Source: Pseudomonas resinovorans NBRC 106553
GTDB lineage: Bacteria > Pseudomonadota > Gammaproteobacteria > Pseudomonadales > Pseudomonadaceae
DNA: 64,000 bases
Reading direction: 5' to 3'
Assembly: GCF_000412695.1 (NCBI RefSeq)
Contig: NC_021499.1
Location: 2,418,001-2,482,000, forward strand
Positions 53,715-61,738 of the stretch are shown here, piece after piece; the stretch's first letter is position 1; the number at the start of each line of letters is the position of its first letter. The position numbers were made by a program, and so were the translations under genes. The notes under the pieces are model-generated. The model worked only from the letters and a program-made list of their open reading frames with translations. It was not told the DNA's origin and searched no databases.

Positions 53715-54686
53715 CTACAGCCAGCCGTAGTACTTGAAGCTGGCGAACAGCGCGGTGCAGCCGGTGACCACCAGCCCCATCACCCCGAAGTAGCCGTAGT
53801 GCCAGGTGAGTTCCGGCATGTACTGGAAGTTCATCCCGTAGATACCGGCGATCGCCGTCGGGAAGGCGAGAATCGCTGCCCAGGCGGCGAACTTGCGTTG
53901 CACCACGCTCTGCCGCGAGGACTCCAGCAAGAGGCCGATCTCGATGGCGTGGTCCGCCATCTCGCGCAGCCCGGTGAGGTCTTCCAGCAGGCGATTGACG
54001 TGGATGGCGATGTCGCGGAAGTAGGGGCGCATCTGCTTGTCGATGAAGGGGAAGTCCAGGCGCTGCAGTTCTTCGCAGATCTCGCCCATGGGGCCGATGT
54101 AGCGCCGCAGGCGCAGCAGGTCGCGGCGCAGGCAGTGGATGCGCTCGACATCGGCCTGGGTCAGGGGGCGCTTCAGGACGTTCTGCTCGATCTCTTCTAG
54201 CTCCGAATGGAAGTCATCCATCATCGGCCGGTAGTTTTCCAGCACGAAGCTGAGCAGCGCATAGAGGACGAAGTCCTCGCCATGCTCCAGCAGCAACGGA
54301 CGCGCCTCGCAGCGCTGGCGAACACGAGAGTAGGGCGTGGATTCACCGTAGCGGGCGCTGATGATGTAGCCCTTGCCGGTGAACAGTTGGGTCTCGATGA
54401 ACTGCAACTCGCCGTTCACCTCGATCGGCGAATAGACCACCAGGAACAGGGCGTCGCCGAAGGTTTCCAGCTTGGGTCGGGTGTGCCGGGTGAGGGCGTC
54501 TTCAAGGGCCAGTTCGTGCAGGTCGAACTGCCGTTGCAGGTTGCCGAGTTCTTCCGTGCCGGGGTCATGCAGGCCGATCCAGACGAAGTGCCCCGGCTTG
54601 CCGGCCCACTGCTTACCTTCATCGAGGCTTATGTCGGTGACCTTTCGGCCCTTGGTGTAGACGGCGGCTGCAACGACTCGACCCAT
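53715..54686 (-). CDS. CorA-family Mg2+/Co2+ transporter
   Basis: 323-residue divalent-cation channel. Large cytosolic N-terminal domain with long helices (EEIEQNVLKRPLTQADVERIHCLRRDLLRLRR), then two C-terminal helices joined by the YGMNFQYMPEL loop carrying the CorA selectivity motif GMN. The second helix ends in FKYYGWL. Functional as a homopentamer in the inner membrane. ZntB-like export cannot be excluded, since ZntB shares the fold. Confidence 0.9.
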   Translation of the reverse strand: MGRVVAAAVYTKGRKVTDISLDEGKQWAGKPGHFVWIGLHDPGTEELGNLQRQFDLHELALEDALTRHTRPKLETFGDALFLVVYSPIEVNGELQFIETQLFTGKGYIISARYGESTPYSRVRQRCEARPLLLEHGEDFVLYALLSFVLENYRPMMDDFHSELEEIEQNVLKRPLTQADVERIHCLRRDLLRLRRYIGPMGEICEELQRLDFPFIDKQMRPYFRDIAIHVNRLLEDLTGLREMADHAIEIGLLLESSRQSVVQRKFAAWAAILAFPTAIAGIYGMNFQYMPELTWHYGYFGVMGLVVTGCTALFASFKYYGWL

Positions 54687-54837
54687 GGTTCGACTGTCCC
54701 TTCATCCATTCAATCTGAGGCGGAGATTAACCCGCCTGATTCTCTGAGTCTCGCCGAAGGCCAAGGTTCTCAATGACATGGGTAGAGTATTGGCTCTAGA
54801 GTCTTCCCGCCCGGCGATCACAACAAGGAGAACAGGC

Positions 54838-55695
54838 ATGACCGAGGCCTTCAGCTTTTGTGCAGGACGTTTCCGTTGCCCCTATCAGGTTCATCGCTCG
54901 GCGGTTGCCGGGCCGGTGCTGATCCTGCTGCCGGCCCTCGGCGTGGCGGCGCGCAAGTACGAGGCCTTCGCCCTTGGCCTGGTGGCGGCCGGCAACCATG
55001 TGCTGACGGTGGATTGGCCCGGCCAGGGGGAAAGCGTTCCGCGACCGAATCGCCAACTGGATTACGGCTACCGGGACCTGGTCGAGGAGTTCGTGCCGAG
55101 CCTGCTGGCGGCCGCCCGCGAGCATTTCCCCACGGGGCGCCCGGTGCTGCTGGGCCATAGCCTGGGCGGGCATATCGCCACGCTGTTCGCCGCCGCGAAT
55201 CCCGAGGCCGACGTGGCGGTGGTGGGCGTGGCCTGCGGCAATATCCACTACCGCAACTGGCAGGGTCGCAAGCGGTTGCTGACGCCTTGCGTGGCGCTGA
55301 CCTTCAACATCCTGACCGCGCTGTTCGGCTACCTGCCGGGCAAGACCATTGGTTTTGGTGGCCATGAGGCGCGTCGATTGATGCGCGACTGGGGGCGGGT
55401 TGCCTGGAGCGGCAACTTCGATCACCTGGGGCTGGATTTGGCTCACCCCGGCAACAATCCGACACCCTCGCTGTTCATCGGTGTGCGCAACGACCCCTTC
55501 GCTCCACCTGCCTCGACCCTGGGTCTGGCGGCGCTGATCCAGGCGCAGCCCACCCTGCGTGTTCTGCCGTCGCCGCGTCCCGCTTCGGAGAATCCCCACA
55601 GCGCCTGGCTGCGCGCACCCGCAACCATGGTCGAGGCCGTTGTCAGCGGATTGGCGGCGTTTTCCCGCCGGATCGCCACCGGTCAGGCTGTCTGA
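54838..55695 (+). CDS. Alpha/beta hydrolase (serine aminopeptidase S33-like)
   Basis: 285 residues. Nucleophile Ser in LLGHSLGGHIATL, oxyanion region LILLPALGVAARKY, DWPGQGESV strand loop. The acid and His are less clear (RNDPFAPP and NPHSAW). Start ATG 54838 has AAGGAGAACAGG upstream. It lies between the divergent CorA gene and the glycine-rich protein gene. Substrate unknown. Confidence 0.82.
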   Translation: MTEAFSFCAGRFRCPYQVHRSAVAGPVLILLPALGVAARKYEAFALGLVAAGNHVLTVDWPGQGESVPRPNRQLDYGYRDLVEEFVPSLLAAAREHFPTGRPVLLGHSLGGHIATLFAAANPEADVAVVGVACGNIHYRNWQGRKRLLTPCVALTFNILTALFGYLPGKTIGFGGHEARRLMRDWGRVAWSGNFDHLGLDLAHPGNNPTPSLFIGVRNDPFAPPASTLGLAALIQAQPTLRVLPSPRPASENPHSAWLRAPATMVEAVVSGLAAFSRRIATGQAV

Positions 55696-55759
55696 AATAT
55701 TCTGTTACAGGCACTAGGGTTCAGGTTGTAACCCATAAGAAAGCACCGGGAGGCCTGAA

Positions 55760-56362
55760 ATGCAGTTGAAGAAATGCGTACTGGCAGTTGCGATCTGCTC
55801 GGTCCTGAGCCTGTCGTTCACTGTTGTGCCGGGCGACCTTTCCAGCTCATCGGTTGCCTACGCCAAGGATGGGGGCGGCGGCGGTGGCGGCGGTGGTGGC
55901 GGAGGCGGTAGCGGCGGTGGAGGAGGCGGTGGCAGTGGTGGTGGCGGCGGTGGCAGCGGTGGCGGTGGTGGTGGCCACGGCGGCGGTAGTGGAGGTGGTA
56001 GTGGAGGTGGCGGAGGAGGCCACGGCGGAGGTAGTGGCAGCGGTAGTGGTGGTGGCGGAAGCGGCAGTGGCAGCGGTGGAGGCGGAAGCGGAAGCGGCCA
56101 CAGCGGTGATGGCGGTGGTCACGCCAGCAACAGCGGCTCCGGCAGTTCCCACAGTGATCGCGGTGCCGACGATGGCGCCGGCCATGACGTCGGCGGACCC
56201 CATGGCGTTGGTCACGGCGCGGACGACGGCGCGGATCATGATGTCGGTGAAGCCCATGGCGTTGGTCATGGTGCCGACGACGGCGCCGACCATGATGTGG
56301 GCGACGATCACGGCCAGCATGCCGGGACAGAAGCGGGCGACGACAACGGCGGAGCCCTGTAG
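55760..56362 (+). CDS. Secreted glycine-rich, Asp/His-repeat protein
   Basis: 200 residues. Signal peptide (LKKCVLAVAICSVLSLSFTV, cut near VAYA-KDG). Residues about 37-120 are runs of Gly broken by Ser and His (GGGGSGGGG, GGGGHGG, GSGSGG). The C-terminal 80 residues hold repeats of about 15 residues, GHGADDGADHDVG, occurring in three related copies, rich in Asp and His as in metal-binding tails. GGGAGG precedes ATG 55760. It ends just before a strong terminator. No homologue is recognised; a flexible extracellular or metal-binding protein is the likeliest reading. Confidence 0.75.
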   Translation: MQLKKCVLAVAICSVLSLSFTVVPGDLSSSSVAYAKDGGGGGGGGGGGGGSGGGGGGGSGGGGGGSGGGGGGHGGGSGGGSGGGGGGHGGGSGSGSGGGGSGSGSGGGGSGSGHSGDGGGHASNSGSGSSHSDRGADDGAGHDVGGPHGVGHGADDGADHDVGEAHGVGHGADDGADHDVGDDHGQHAGTEAGDDNGGAL

Positions 56363-56374
56363 CGTCACCCTCGA

Positions 56375-56404
56375 CAAAAAAGCCCCGCGATGCGGGGCTT
56401 TTTC
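56375..56404. terminator. Bidirectional intrinsic terminator
   Basis: A run of six A, stem AGCCCCGC / GCGGGGCT with loop GAT, then a T run. It lies between the convergent glycine-rich protein and crotonase genes. Confidence 0.93.
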
Positions 56405-56416
56405 ATGGGGCTGGAT

Positions 56417-57106
56417 TCAGACCAGATGCTGCTTGTCGAGCTCGATGGCCGCGTCCAGGGTGTCCAGGAGCGCCTTGCGTACCTTGAGCTTGGTGTTGCG
56501 GTGGGCGGTCATGTTGATCTTCTTCAGCTGCAGGGCTGCGGCGCGCGCGGTTTCCTGCAGTTGTTCGACGGGCACCACCTTGTCGAGGAAGCCGGCATCC
56601 AGCGCGCCTTGCGGGTCGAACATCTCGCCATTGATCACCGAGCGGTGGAAGGCCGACTTGCGCAGGCGATCACGGGCCAGCTCGATGCCGACATGGTGCA
56701 TGGTCATGCCGATCTGCACTTCGTTCAGGCCGATGTTGAACGGCCCTTCGACGCCAATGCGGTAGTCCGCCGACAGCAGGATGAAGGCGCCCTTGGCCAC
56801 CGCATGGCCCGGGCAGGCGACGATGATGGGGTAGGGGTGGGACAGCATGCGGCGGGCCAGGGTGGAACCGGCGGCGACCAGGGCGATGGCGTTCTGCGGA
56901 CCGGAGGTCATGACCTTCAGGTCATAGCCGCCGGAGAGAATGCCCGGCTGGCCGGTGACGATCACGATGGCGCGGTCCTGTTCGGCACGATCCAGTGCGG
57001 CATTAAAGGCGGCGATCACATCCGGGGAGATGGCGTTCACCTTGCCGTTGGCGAGGGTCAGGGTGGCGATGCCGTCTTCGAGTTGGTAGGAGATCAGCTC
57101 ACTCAT
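56417..57106 (-). CDS. Enoyl-CoA hydratase/isomerase family protein (crotonase)
   Basis: 229 residues, a compact crotonase. ILSGGYDLKVM forms the CoA oxyanion hole and CPGHAVAKGAFILLSADYRIG the second. The usual catalytic Glu positions are less clear: FNIGLNEVQIGM keeps the Glu of the NEVxxG helix. It may be an isomerase or a hydratase on short acyl-CoAs. ATG 57106 has AAGGAA upstream. A palindromic site lies 66 bp upstream of its start. Confidence 0.86.
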   Translation of the reverse strand: MSELISYQLEDGIATLTLANGKVNAISPDVIAAFNAALDRAEQDRAIVIVTGQPGILSGGYDLKVMTSGPQNAIALVAAGSTLARRMLSHPYPIIVACPGHAVAKGAFILLSADYRIGVEGPFNIGLNEVQIGMTMHHVGIELARDRLRKSAFHRSVINGEMFDPQGALDAGFLDKVVPVEQLQETARAAALQLKKINMTAHRNTKLKVRKALLDTLDAAIELDKQHLV

Positions 57107-57171
57107 GGCAGGTTCCTTGTTAAGAAGTGGATCGACGTTAGCGAGCGCCACCGTGGAGGTAAAGGACTGAG

Positions 57172-57189
57172 ACTGACTGGTGAGTCAGT
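57172..57189. promoter_or_regulatory. Palindromic operator candidate before the crotonase gene
   Basis: ACTGACTGGTGAGTCAGT: 7-bp arms ACTGACT / AGTCAGT around GGTG, 66 bp upstream of the crotonase start. TetR-type regulators of acyl-CoA genes often use sites of this size and symmetry. No regulator gene is adjacent, so the protein that binds is unknown. Confidence 0.5.
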
Positions 57190-57385
57190 GCGGGCGCGGG
57201 GAACCAACCGCATCACGCCGGAAGCCCACTAAAGCCCCCGGCGGACCCTTGACAGCGGAAGGGGAAATTGGCAGGCGCAAAGTTTTTTCATAAACGCATG
57301 AAATTTATGAAAAAAGTGTTTGCATTCCAAAAGGTACTCCACTAAATTAGCGCACCTCGACGGGGCCAACGCCTCAGAGAGATCC

Positions 57386-57475
57386 GGTGAGGTGTCCGAG
57401 CGGTTGAAGGAGCACGCCTGGAAAGTGTGTATACGGGAAACCGTATCGTGGGTTCGAATCCCACCCTCACCGCCA
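57386..57475 (+). tRNA. tRNA-Ser (anticodon GGA)
   Basis: 90-nt tRNA with a seven-base acceptor stem (GGTGAGG / CCTCACC), discriminator G, encoded CCA (57473-57475), anticodon stem CACGC / GTGTG with loop CTGGAAA, so anticodon GGA at 57420-57422, and the long variable arm (ATACGGGAAACCGTAT) typical of serine tRNAs. T loop GGTTCGAATCC is intact. No integrase or duplicated 3' end was seen next to it. Confidence 0.96.
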
Positions 57476-57490
57476 CTTTCCGATTCAAGC

Positions 57491-57526
57491 AAAACCCCTG
57501 ATTTCCTAGAGAAGTCAGGGGTTTTT
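57491..57526 (+). terminator. Intrinsic terminator of the tRNA-Ser gene
   Basis: AACCCCTGA / TCAGGGGTT with a T run, 16 bp after the tRNA CCA. Confidence 0.9.
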
Positions 57527-57718
57527 GCTTTCTGCTGTTCGCGTTGTCCTGGGTGATGGGCCGCTATCCGCTGAGCACATCTGCGTAGCCGCCGTCGCTT
57601 CGCCAGAACAACACCGAGCACGAGCCGAACCCCCCTGTTAAGCGCGCCTGGAGGAAGTGGCGGCTGCCGGACGATGCTTTGGCCATCGTCCGGATACCTT
57701 CCGCGCTTTGCGCTTCGC

Positions 57719-58207
57719 TTACTTGAACAGCGCGGCGTTCTCCGCCAGCACGGCGTCGGCGCACTGGGCATCCAGGTGACCGCCCGGGGCGCCGGCCACG
57801 CCGATGGCGCCAATCACCGCATCGCCAGCCTTCACCGGTACGCCGCCGCCCAACAGCAGGAAGCCGGGAATGTCGGTCAGGTTGGCGGCGCCCGGGTTCT
57901 TCTGGGCGTTCTCCATGATGGTCAGGGTCGCGGTCTTGGCGGATACGGCGGTAAAGGCCTTGGCGCGGCTGGCCTCGATGGTGTGGGGGCCGGCGTTGTC
58001 GGCGCGGGCGAAGGCCTTCAGCAGGCCCGCGCGGTCCACCACCGCCGCGCTGACGTTGTAGCCCTTGGCCTGGCAGGCGGCGACGGTGGCGGCGGCCAGC
58101 TTCTGCGCATCGGCGCTGGAGAGGTTGCTTTCCTTCAGCACTTCGGCGCTGGCGGCGCCGGCGAAGGTCAGGGTGCAGAGCAGGGCGGCGAGGGAGACAC
58201 GAGACAT
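57719..58207 (-). CDS. Periplasmic HbpS/GlcG-like (DUF336) protein
   Basis: 162 residues. Signal peptide (SRVSLAALLCTLTFAGAASAE), then a GlcG/HbpS domain: AAVVDRAGLLKAFARADNAGPHTI, KAFTAVS, FLLLGGGVPVKAGDAVIGAIGVAGAPGG. HbpS of Streptomyces binds haem and controls a two-component sensor; GlcG occurs in glycolate loci. ATG 58207 has AAAAAGGA upstream. It is next to a sensor kinase and regulator, and the same palindrome (58294) lies 87 bp upstream of its start. Confidence 0.87.
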   Translation of the reverse strand: MSRVSLAALLCTLTFAGAASAEVLKESNLSSADAQKLAAATVAACQAKGYNVSAAVVDRAGLLKAFARADNAGPHTIEASRAKAFTAVSAKTATLTIMENAQKNPGAANLTDIPGFLLLGGGVPVKAGDAVIGAIGVAGAPGGHLDAQCADAVLAENAALFK

Positions 58208-58293
58208 GGCTACGTCCTTTTTCAATCGATTGCAGGAGTAGCCAGTGTCTGCCGCTCGCCTGCCGCGCGGTATTCGCCCGACTACGCCCCGGC

Positions 58294-58311
58294 CTCCGTA
58301 GCGCTACGGAG
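58294..58311. promoter_or_regulatory. 18-bp perfect palindrome upstream of the HbpS-like gene
   Basis: CTCCGTAGCGCTACGGAG, a perfect palindrome flanked by GGC on the left. It overlaps the TAG stop codon of the response-regulator gene (58304-58306). A 16-of-18 match lies in the promoter of the kinase gene (60400-60417). A site of the response regulator is the likeliest reading. Confidence 0.6.
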
Positions 58312-58930
58312 AAGGCGCATCCAGCAGGCTGGCGTACTGGCGGATCAGCTGCGCCAGGGAGTCGGCTTCCAGCTTGGCGAAGACGTTGGCCCGGTAGGTT
58401 TCCACGGTGCGCGGCGACAGCTCGAATTCCCGCGCGATTTCCTTGTTGCTCAGGCCCTGGACGATGCGCACCAGCACGTCCCGCTCGCGCCCGGACAGCC
58501 GTGCCAGGCGTTCGGTGGCGGCCTGGGTCACCGCCTGGCGCTCGCGGCTGGCCACATGGCTGCGCACGGCGGCCTGCACCGCATCGAGGAACACGTCATC
58601 GTCCACCGGCTTCTGCAGGAACTCCATGGCGCCGCCCTTGAAGGCGCGGCGGCAGAGATCGACGTTGGCGTGACCGGTGAGCATCACCACCGGCAGGTCG
58701 GAACACGCCGCCAGCCTGTCCAGCACATCCAGCCCGCCGATGCCCGGCATGCGGATATCCAGCACCACGCAGCCCACCGCTTGCGCTGACAACGCGGCGA
58801 GGAAGGCCTGGGGGTCGCAATGGCCCTCGCTGCGCAGGCCGACGCTGCGCAGTAGCAGGGCCAGGCCGTCGCGCACGGCCTCGTCGTCGTCCACCAGGTA
58901 CACCAGCGGGGAATGGGCGGGGATGCTCAT
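58304..58930 (-). CDS. FixJ/LuxR-family response regulator
   Basis: 208 residues. Receiver with acidic DDD at 14-16, phospho-acceptor D58 in CVVLDIRMPG, T and K positions in MLTGH and LQKPV. C-terminal GerE-type HTH: LSGRERDVLVRIVQGLSNKEIAREFELSPRTVETYRANVFAKL. It overlaps the kinase gene by four bases (ATGA). It probably controls the HbpS-like gene and its own operon through the shared palindrome. Confidence 0.92.
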   Translation of the reverse strand: MSIPAHSPLVYLVDDDEAVRDGLALLLRSVGLRSEGHCDPQAFLAALSAQAVGCVVLDIRMPGIGGLDVLDRLAACSDLPVVMLTGHANVDLCRRAFKGGAMEFLQKPVDDDVFLDAVQAAVRSHVASRERQAVTQAATERLARLSGRERDVLVRIVQGLSNKEIAREFELSPRTVETYRANVFAKLEADSLAQLIRQYASLLDAPSP

Positions 58931-60375
58931 GGGGTGGCTCCGGCGAGCGGCAGGCGCAAGGTGAAGCAGGCGCCCCGGGATTCGAGGTTGCGGCCAGTGA
59001 TGCGGCCATCCATGGCGCCGGCCAGGGTCTCGCACAGCGCCAGGCCCAGCCCCATGCCCTGGGGCCGCGTGCTGTAGAACGGCTCGAACAGGCGCGGCAA
59101 GGATTCGGCTGCGATGCCCGGGCCATTGTCGCTCACGCGAAAGACATACTCGCCGTCGTCCAGGCCACCTTGCAGCAGGATGCTGCGGGCACCCGGCGTT
59201 TCGGCCAGGGCATCGGCGGCGTTCTGCACCAGGTTGTGGAGGATCTGCTCCAGCGCCACCCGGTCGGCCAGGGGGCGGGCGCCGGGGGTGGCGTTGCTCC
59301 AGGTCAGGCGAATGCCGCGCCCGGCCAGCTCGTCCTGGCGCAGGAACAGCAGGGAGGCCGCCAGGGCGTCCGGGTCCACCGGCGTACGCGGCGCAGGCGA
59401 GCTGGGCGTCACCAGCTCGCGCATGCGCTGGATGATATCGGCCGCGCGGCGGGCCTGGCCGGCGCTGGCCAGCAGGGCCTGGCGCACGGCGGGGCGCTCG
59501 TCTTCGTCATCCAGCAGGCGCTCGGCGGCGCGCACCTGAGCGAGGATGGCGGTCAGCGGCTGGTTGAGCTCATGGGCGATGCCGGCGGCCATTTCCCCCA
59601 GGGTGCTCAGCCGCGTCATCGCCGCCAGGCGCACGGCTTCCTGCTGGCGCCGGGCCTCGGCACGGGAGCGTTGCCAGGCGGCGGCACCGGCCGCCAGCAA
59701 TGCGCTGGCCAGCGCCCAGGCCAGCCACTGCGCCCAGGGCCAGTCGGCTAGGGTGAGCGCGCGCCAGCTGTGCAGGGGAAAGGGCTGGCTGCTGGCCCCC
59801 AGGGGCTTGTGCAGGTCGATCTCCGACACTGAGAAAGGGGCTGCGCCCTGGCGTGCCAGCAGGGTGAGCGGGCCGCCACCCACATCCAGGGTCAGCATGG
59901 CGAGGGACGGCGGGAAGTCGGCGGCCGGAATGAACAGTCGTGCGTCCAGCAGCAGGCTCCAACTCGACGGCGCCACTAGCCAGTAGCGCGCCTCATCCAG
60001 CGCCAGGGTGATGGGGCGTTCCATCTCGCGAGCACGCTCGACCGCCTCCACGAGCCCCGCCGGCGCCGCTGTGCTACCTGCCCAGGCGCCGTCCTGCAGG
60101 TGGCCCAGCCCAAGCAGTTGCGGCATCGAGGGCTGCAGGCTGGGCAGCAGGCGTTCGGGAATCGGTGGGTGGGAGAGGGCGGCGAGGGTGGCCAGCACCG
60201 CTTCGTGCTGCACGGTCTTCTGGCTGAGCATGCGCTGGGCGATGCTGGTGTCCTGGAAGAAGCGCTCGTAGCGGTCGGTATGCTCCTGCCAGCCGATCCA
60301 GGCCGCAACGGGGCAGAACAGGAGCAGCCAGAGGAGGGTGCGGGGAATCGTCAGGGGCTTCACGGCCGCCATCAT
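58927..60375 (-). CDS. FixL-type sensor histidine kinase
   Basis: 482 residues. A membrane helix at about 12-28, a periplasmic sensor of about 180 residues without a recognised domain, a second helix at about 212-232, then HisKA with H268 in GIAHELNQPLTAIL and HATPase with NLVQNAADAL, SDNGPGIA and GMGLGLALC. The HELNQPL form is typical of kinases paired with FixJ-like regulators. ATG 60375 with AAGG upstream. A decayed copy of residues about 30-62 lies at 62831-62925. Confidence 0.92.
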   Translation of the reverse strand: MMAAVKPLTIPRTLLWLLLFCPVAAWIGWQEHTDRYERFFQDTSIAQRMLSQKTVQHEAVLATLAALSHPPIPERLLPSLQPSMPQLLGLGHLQDGAWAGSTAAPAGLVEAVERAREMERPITLALDEARYWLVAPSSWSLLLDARLFIPAADFPPSLAMLTLDVGGGPLTLLARQGAAPFSVSEIDLHKPLGASSQPFPLHSWRALTLADWPWAQWLAWALASALLAAGAAAWQRSRAEARRQQEAVRLAAMTRLSTLGEMAAGIAHELNQPLTAILAQVRAAERLLDDEDERPAVRQALLASAGQARRAADIIQRMRELVTPSSPAPRTPVDPDALAASLLFLRQDELAGRGIRLTWSNATPGARPLADRVALEQILHNLVQNAADALAETPGARSILLQGGLDDGEYVFRVSDNGPGIAAESLPRLFEPFYSTRPQGMGLGLALCETLAGAMDGRITGRNLESRGACFTLRLPLAGATP

Positions 60376-60399
60376 GCCTTGTGCTCTCGCGGGTCGGCC

Positions 60400-60417
60400 A
60401 TCCGTAGGGCTACGGAG
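60400..60417. promoter_or_regulatory. Palindrome in the kinase promoter, second copy
   Basis: On the minus strand CTCCGTAGCCCTACGGAT, differing from the 58294 palindrome at 2 of 18 positions, with the same CGGC flank on the left. It ends 25 bp upstream of the kinase start codon. That position fits autoregulation by its response regulator. Confidence 0.55.
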
Positions 60418-60573
60418 GCCGAGTGGAGGATAGCCGTGAGTCGCGGTTACAAGGGGGAGGGCGCCCGCAGCGATCCCCCCGATCGGGTACGCCCGTCGTC
60501 CGCTTCAGAGGTTTCAGCTCAGACGCGGGCGGTCAGGGCGATGAGAACGAGTCGGTGCCTTTTTCCAATCGAG

Positions 60574-61545
60574 TCAGCGGTTGGCTCGGGCGTCCGCAAG
60601 CACACACAGCATCTCGAACATGAGCGTTGCGGCATTGAGTGCCGTCATGCCGGAAGGGTCCAGGTCCGGAGCGACCTCGACGACGTCACCGCCGATCAGG
60701 TTCAACCCACGCAACCCTTTGATCAGCCGAAGGGCCTCCCTCATGGAGATTCCGCCTGACTCAGGTGTCCCGGTACCAGGCGCGAAGGCAGGGTCAAGGC
60801 CATCAACGTCGAACGAGACATAGGTCTTTCCATCGCCAACGACACGACGCACCTCTTGCAGGACCCCATCCACACCCAGTTCGTCGAACTCATCGATGAA
60901 GATCACGCGCATGCCGCATTCCAGGCTGTAGTTGGGCGTTCCGGAATGTTCCGACCCACGAATGCCGATCTGAATGGTGCGCCGGGGATCCAGCAGGCCG
61001 TCTTCTACCGCTCGCCTGAACGGAGCGCCATGGAAGAATTTGGAGCCATACAGGCTGTCCCAGGTATCGGTGTGGGCATCGATATGGACCATGCCGATCG
61101 GCCCGTCCTTCGCGAGGGACTTGAAGATCGGATAGGTGATGGAGTGATCGCCACCGACTGTTAGCGGCATGATGTTTCGAGCGCAGATTTCGCGGTAATA
61201 ATGCTCGATGCACCTATGGGCATCCTCGATGTTGTACATCTTCTCGAGATAAACATCGCCGAGATCGAAAATATTGCATATCTCGAATGGGGCGATGCCG
61301 GAAGAGTGGTTCCTGGTCCGCATGAGGCAGGATTGCTGACGAATCCCCCGAGGCCCCAGACGCGCGCCGGGTTTGAATGAAGTTCCACCGTCAAATGGCA
61401 CACCAATCAGGCCGATATCTACGCCATCCAGCGATTCGGCCACAGGCGCGCGCATGAAACTTGCAATTTCGTTGAAACGCGGCCGTTTCTGAGGGTCATA
61501 CAGTGTCCCGTCTATCAGGTCTTTCTTGAGTTTGGCATCAGACAT
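60574..61545 (-). CDS. Ureohydrolase (agmatinase / guanidino-acid hydrolase family)
   Basis: 323-residue Mn-dependent hydrolase that releases urea from a guanidino compound. Metal ligands: GGDHS, DAHTDTWD, SFDVDGLDP. Other family marks: GVPFDGGTSFKPGARLGPRGIR, FHGAPFRRAVEDGLLDPRRTIQIGIRG and GTGTPESGG. The sequence is close in style to the 3-guanidinopropionase/4-guanidinobutyrase group of Pseudomonas. EVAPDLDPSGMTALN replaces the more usual EVSPxxDxxGxTA, so the substrate could differ. Divergent from a LysR gene, as gbuA and gpuA are from their regulators. Confidence 0.88.
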   Translation of the reverse strand: MSDAKLKKDLIDGTLYDPQKRPRFNEIASFMRAPVAESLDGVDIGLIGVPFDGGTSFKPGARLGPRGIRQQSCLMRTRNHSSGIAPFEICNIFDLGDVYLEKMYNIEDAHRCIEHYYREICARNIMPLTVGGDHSITYPIFKSLAKDGPIGMVHIDAHTDTWDSLYGSKFFHGAPFRRAVEDGLLDPRRTIQIGIRGSEHSGTPNYSLECGMRVIFIDEFDELGVDGVLQEVRRVVGDGKTYVSFDVDGLDPAFAPGTGTPESGGISMREALRLIKGLRGLNLIGGDVVEVAPDLDPSGMTALNAATLMFEMLCVLADARANR

Positions 61546-61738
61546 GAGTCGCCTCGGTTCCTGGCTGCAGGGTTTCCTGGAATGTTCCTCTCTATTTGAT
61601 TCTTGAGTGGGGGCTTGGATAAATCCTTGAAGCCCAGATCTTCAGTTAATGAAATTATGAACATAATGCCAGGAGGTTTGCCCAGGGCTTGATTATCCGG
61701 TATGAAGGTGCGGGCACAGGTTCTGGCTGGTGGTGGTC

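Noticed and set aside
55870..56110. Possible CRISPR-like tandem array
   Set aside because: The periodicity comes from GGN codons with no unique spacers of constant length.
55824..56765. Alternative frames through the glycine-rich gene (Ala/Val-rich plus frame, Ala/Thr-rich minus frame)
   Set aside because: They are frame-shifted readings of the GGN repeats; only the glycine frame has a signal peptide and a ribosome site.
57386..57700. tRNA-Ser as an attachment site for an integrated element
   Set aside because: No integrase, no second copy of the tRNA 3' end and no change of gene content beside it within the window.
61546..61738. Guanidine riboswitch before the ureohydrolase gene
   Set aside because: I could not find the conserved ykkC-type or mini-ykkC ACGR-hairpin pattern; the gap looks like a plain divergent promoter.
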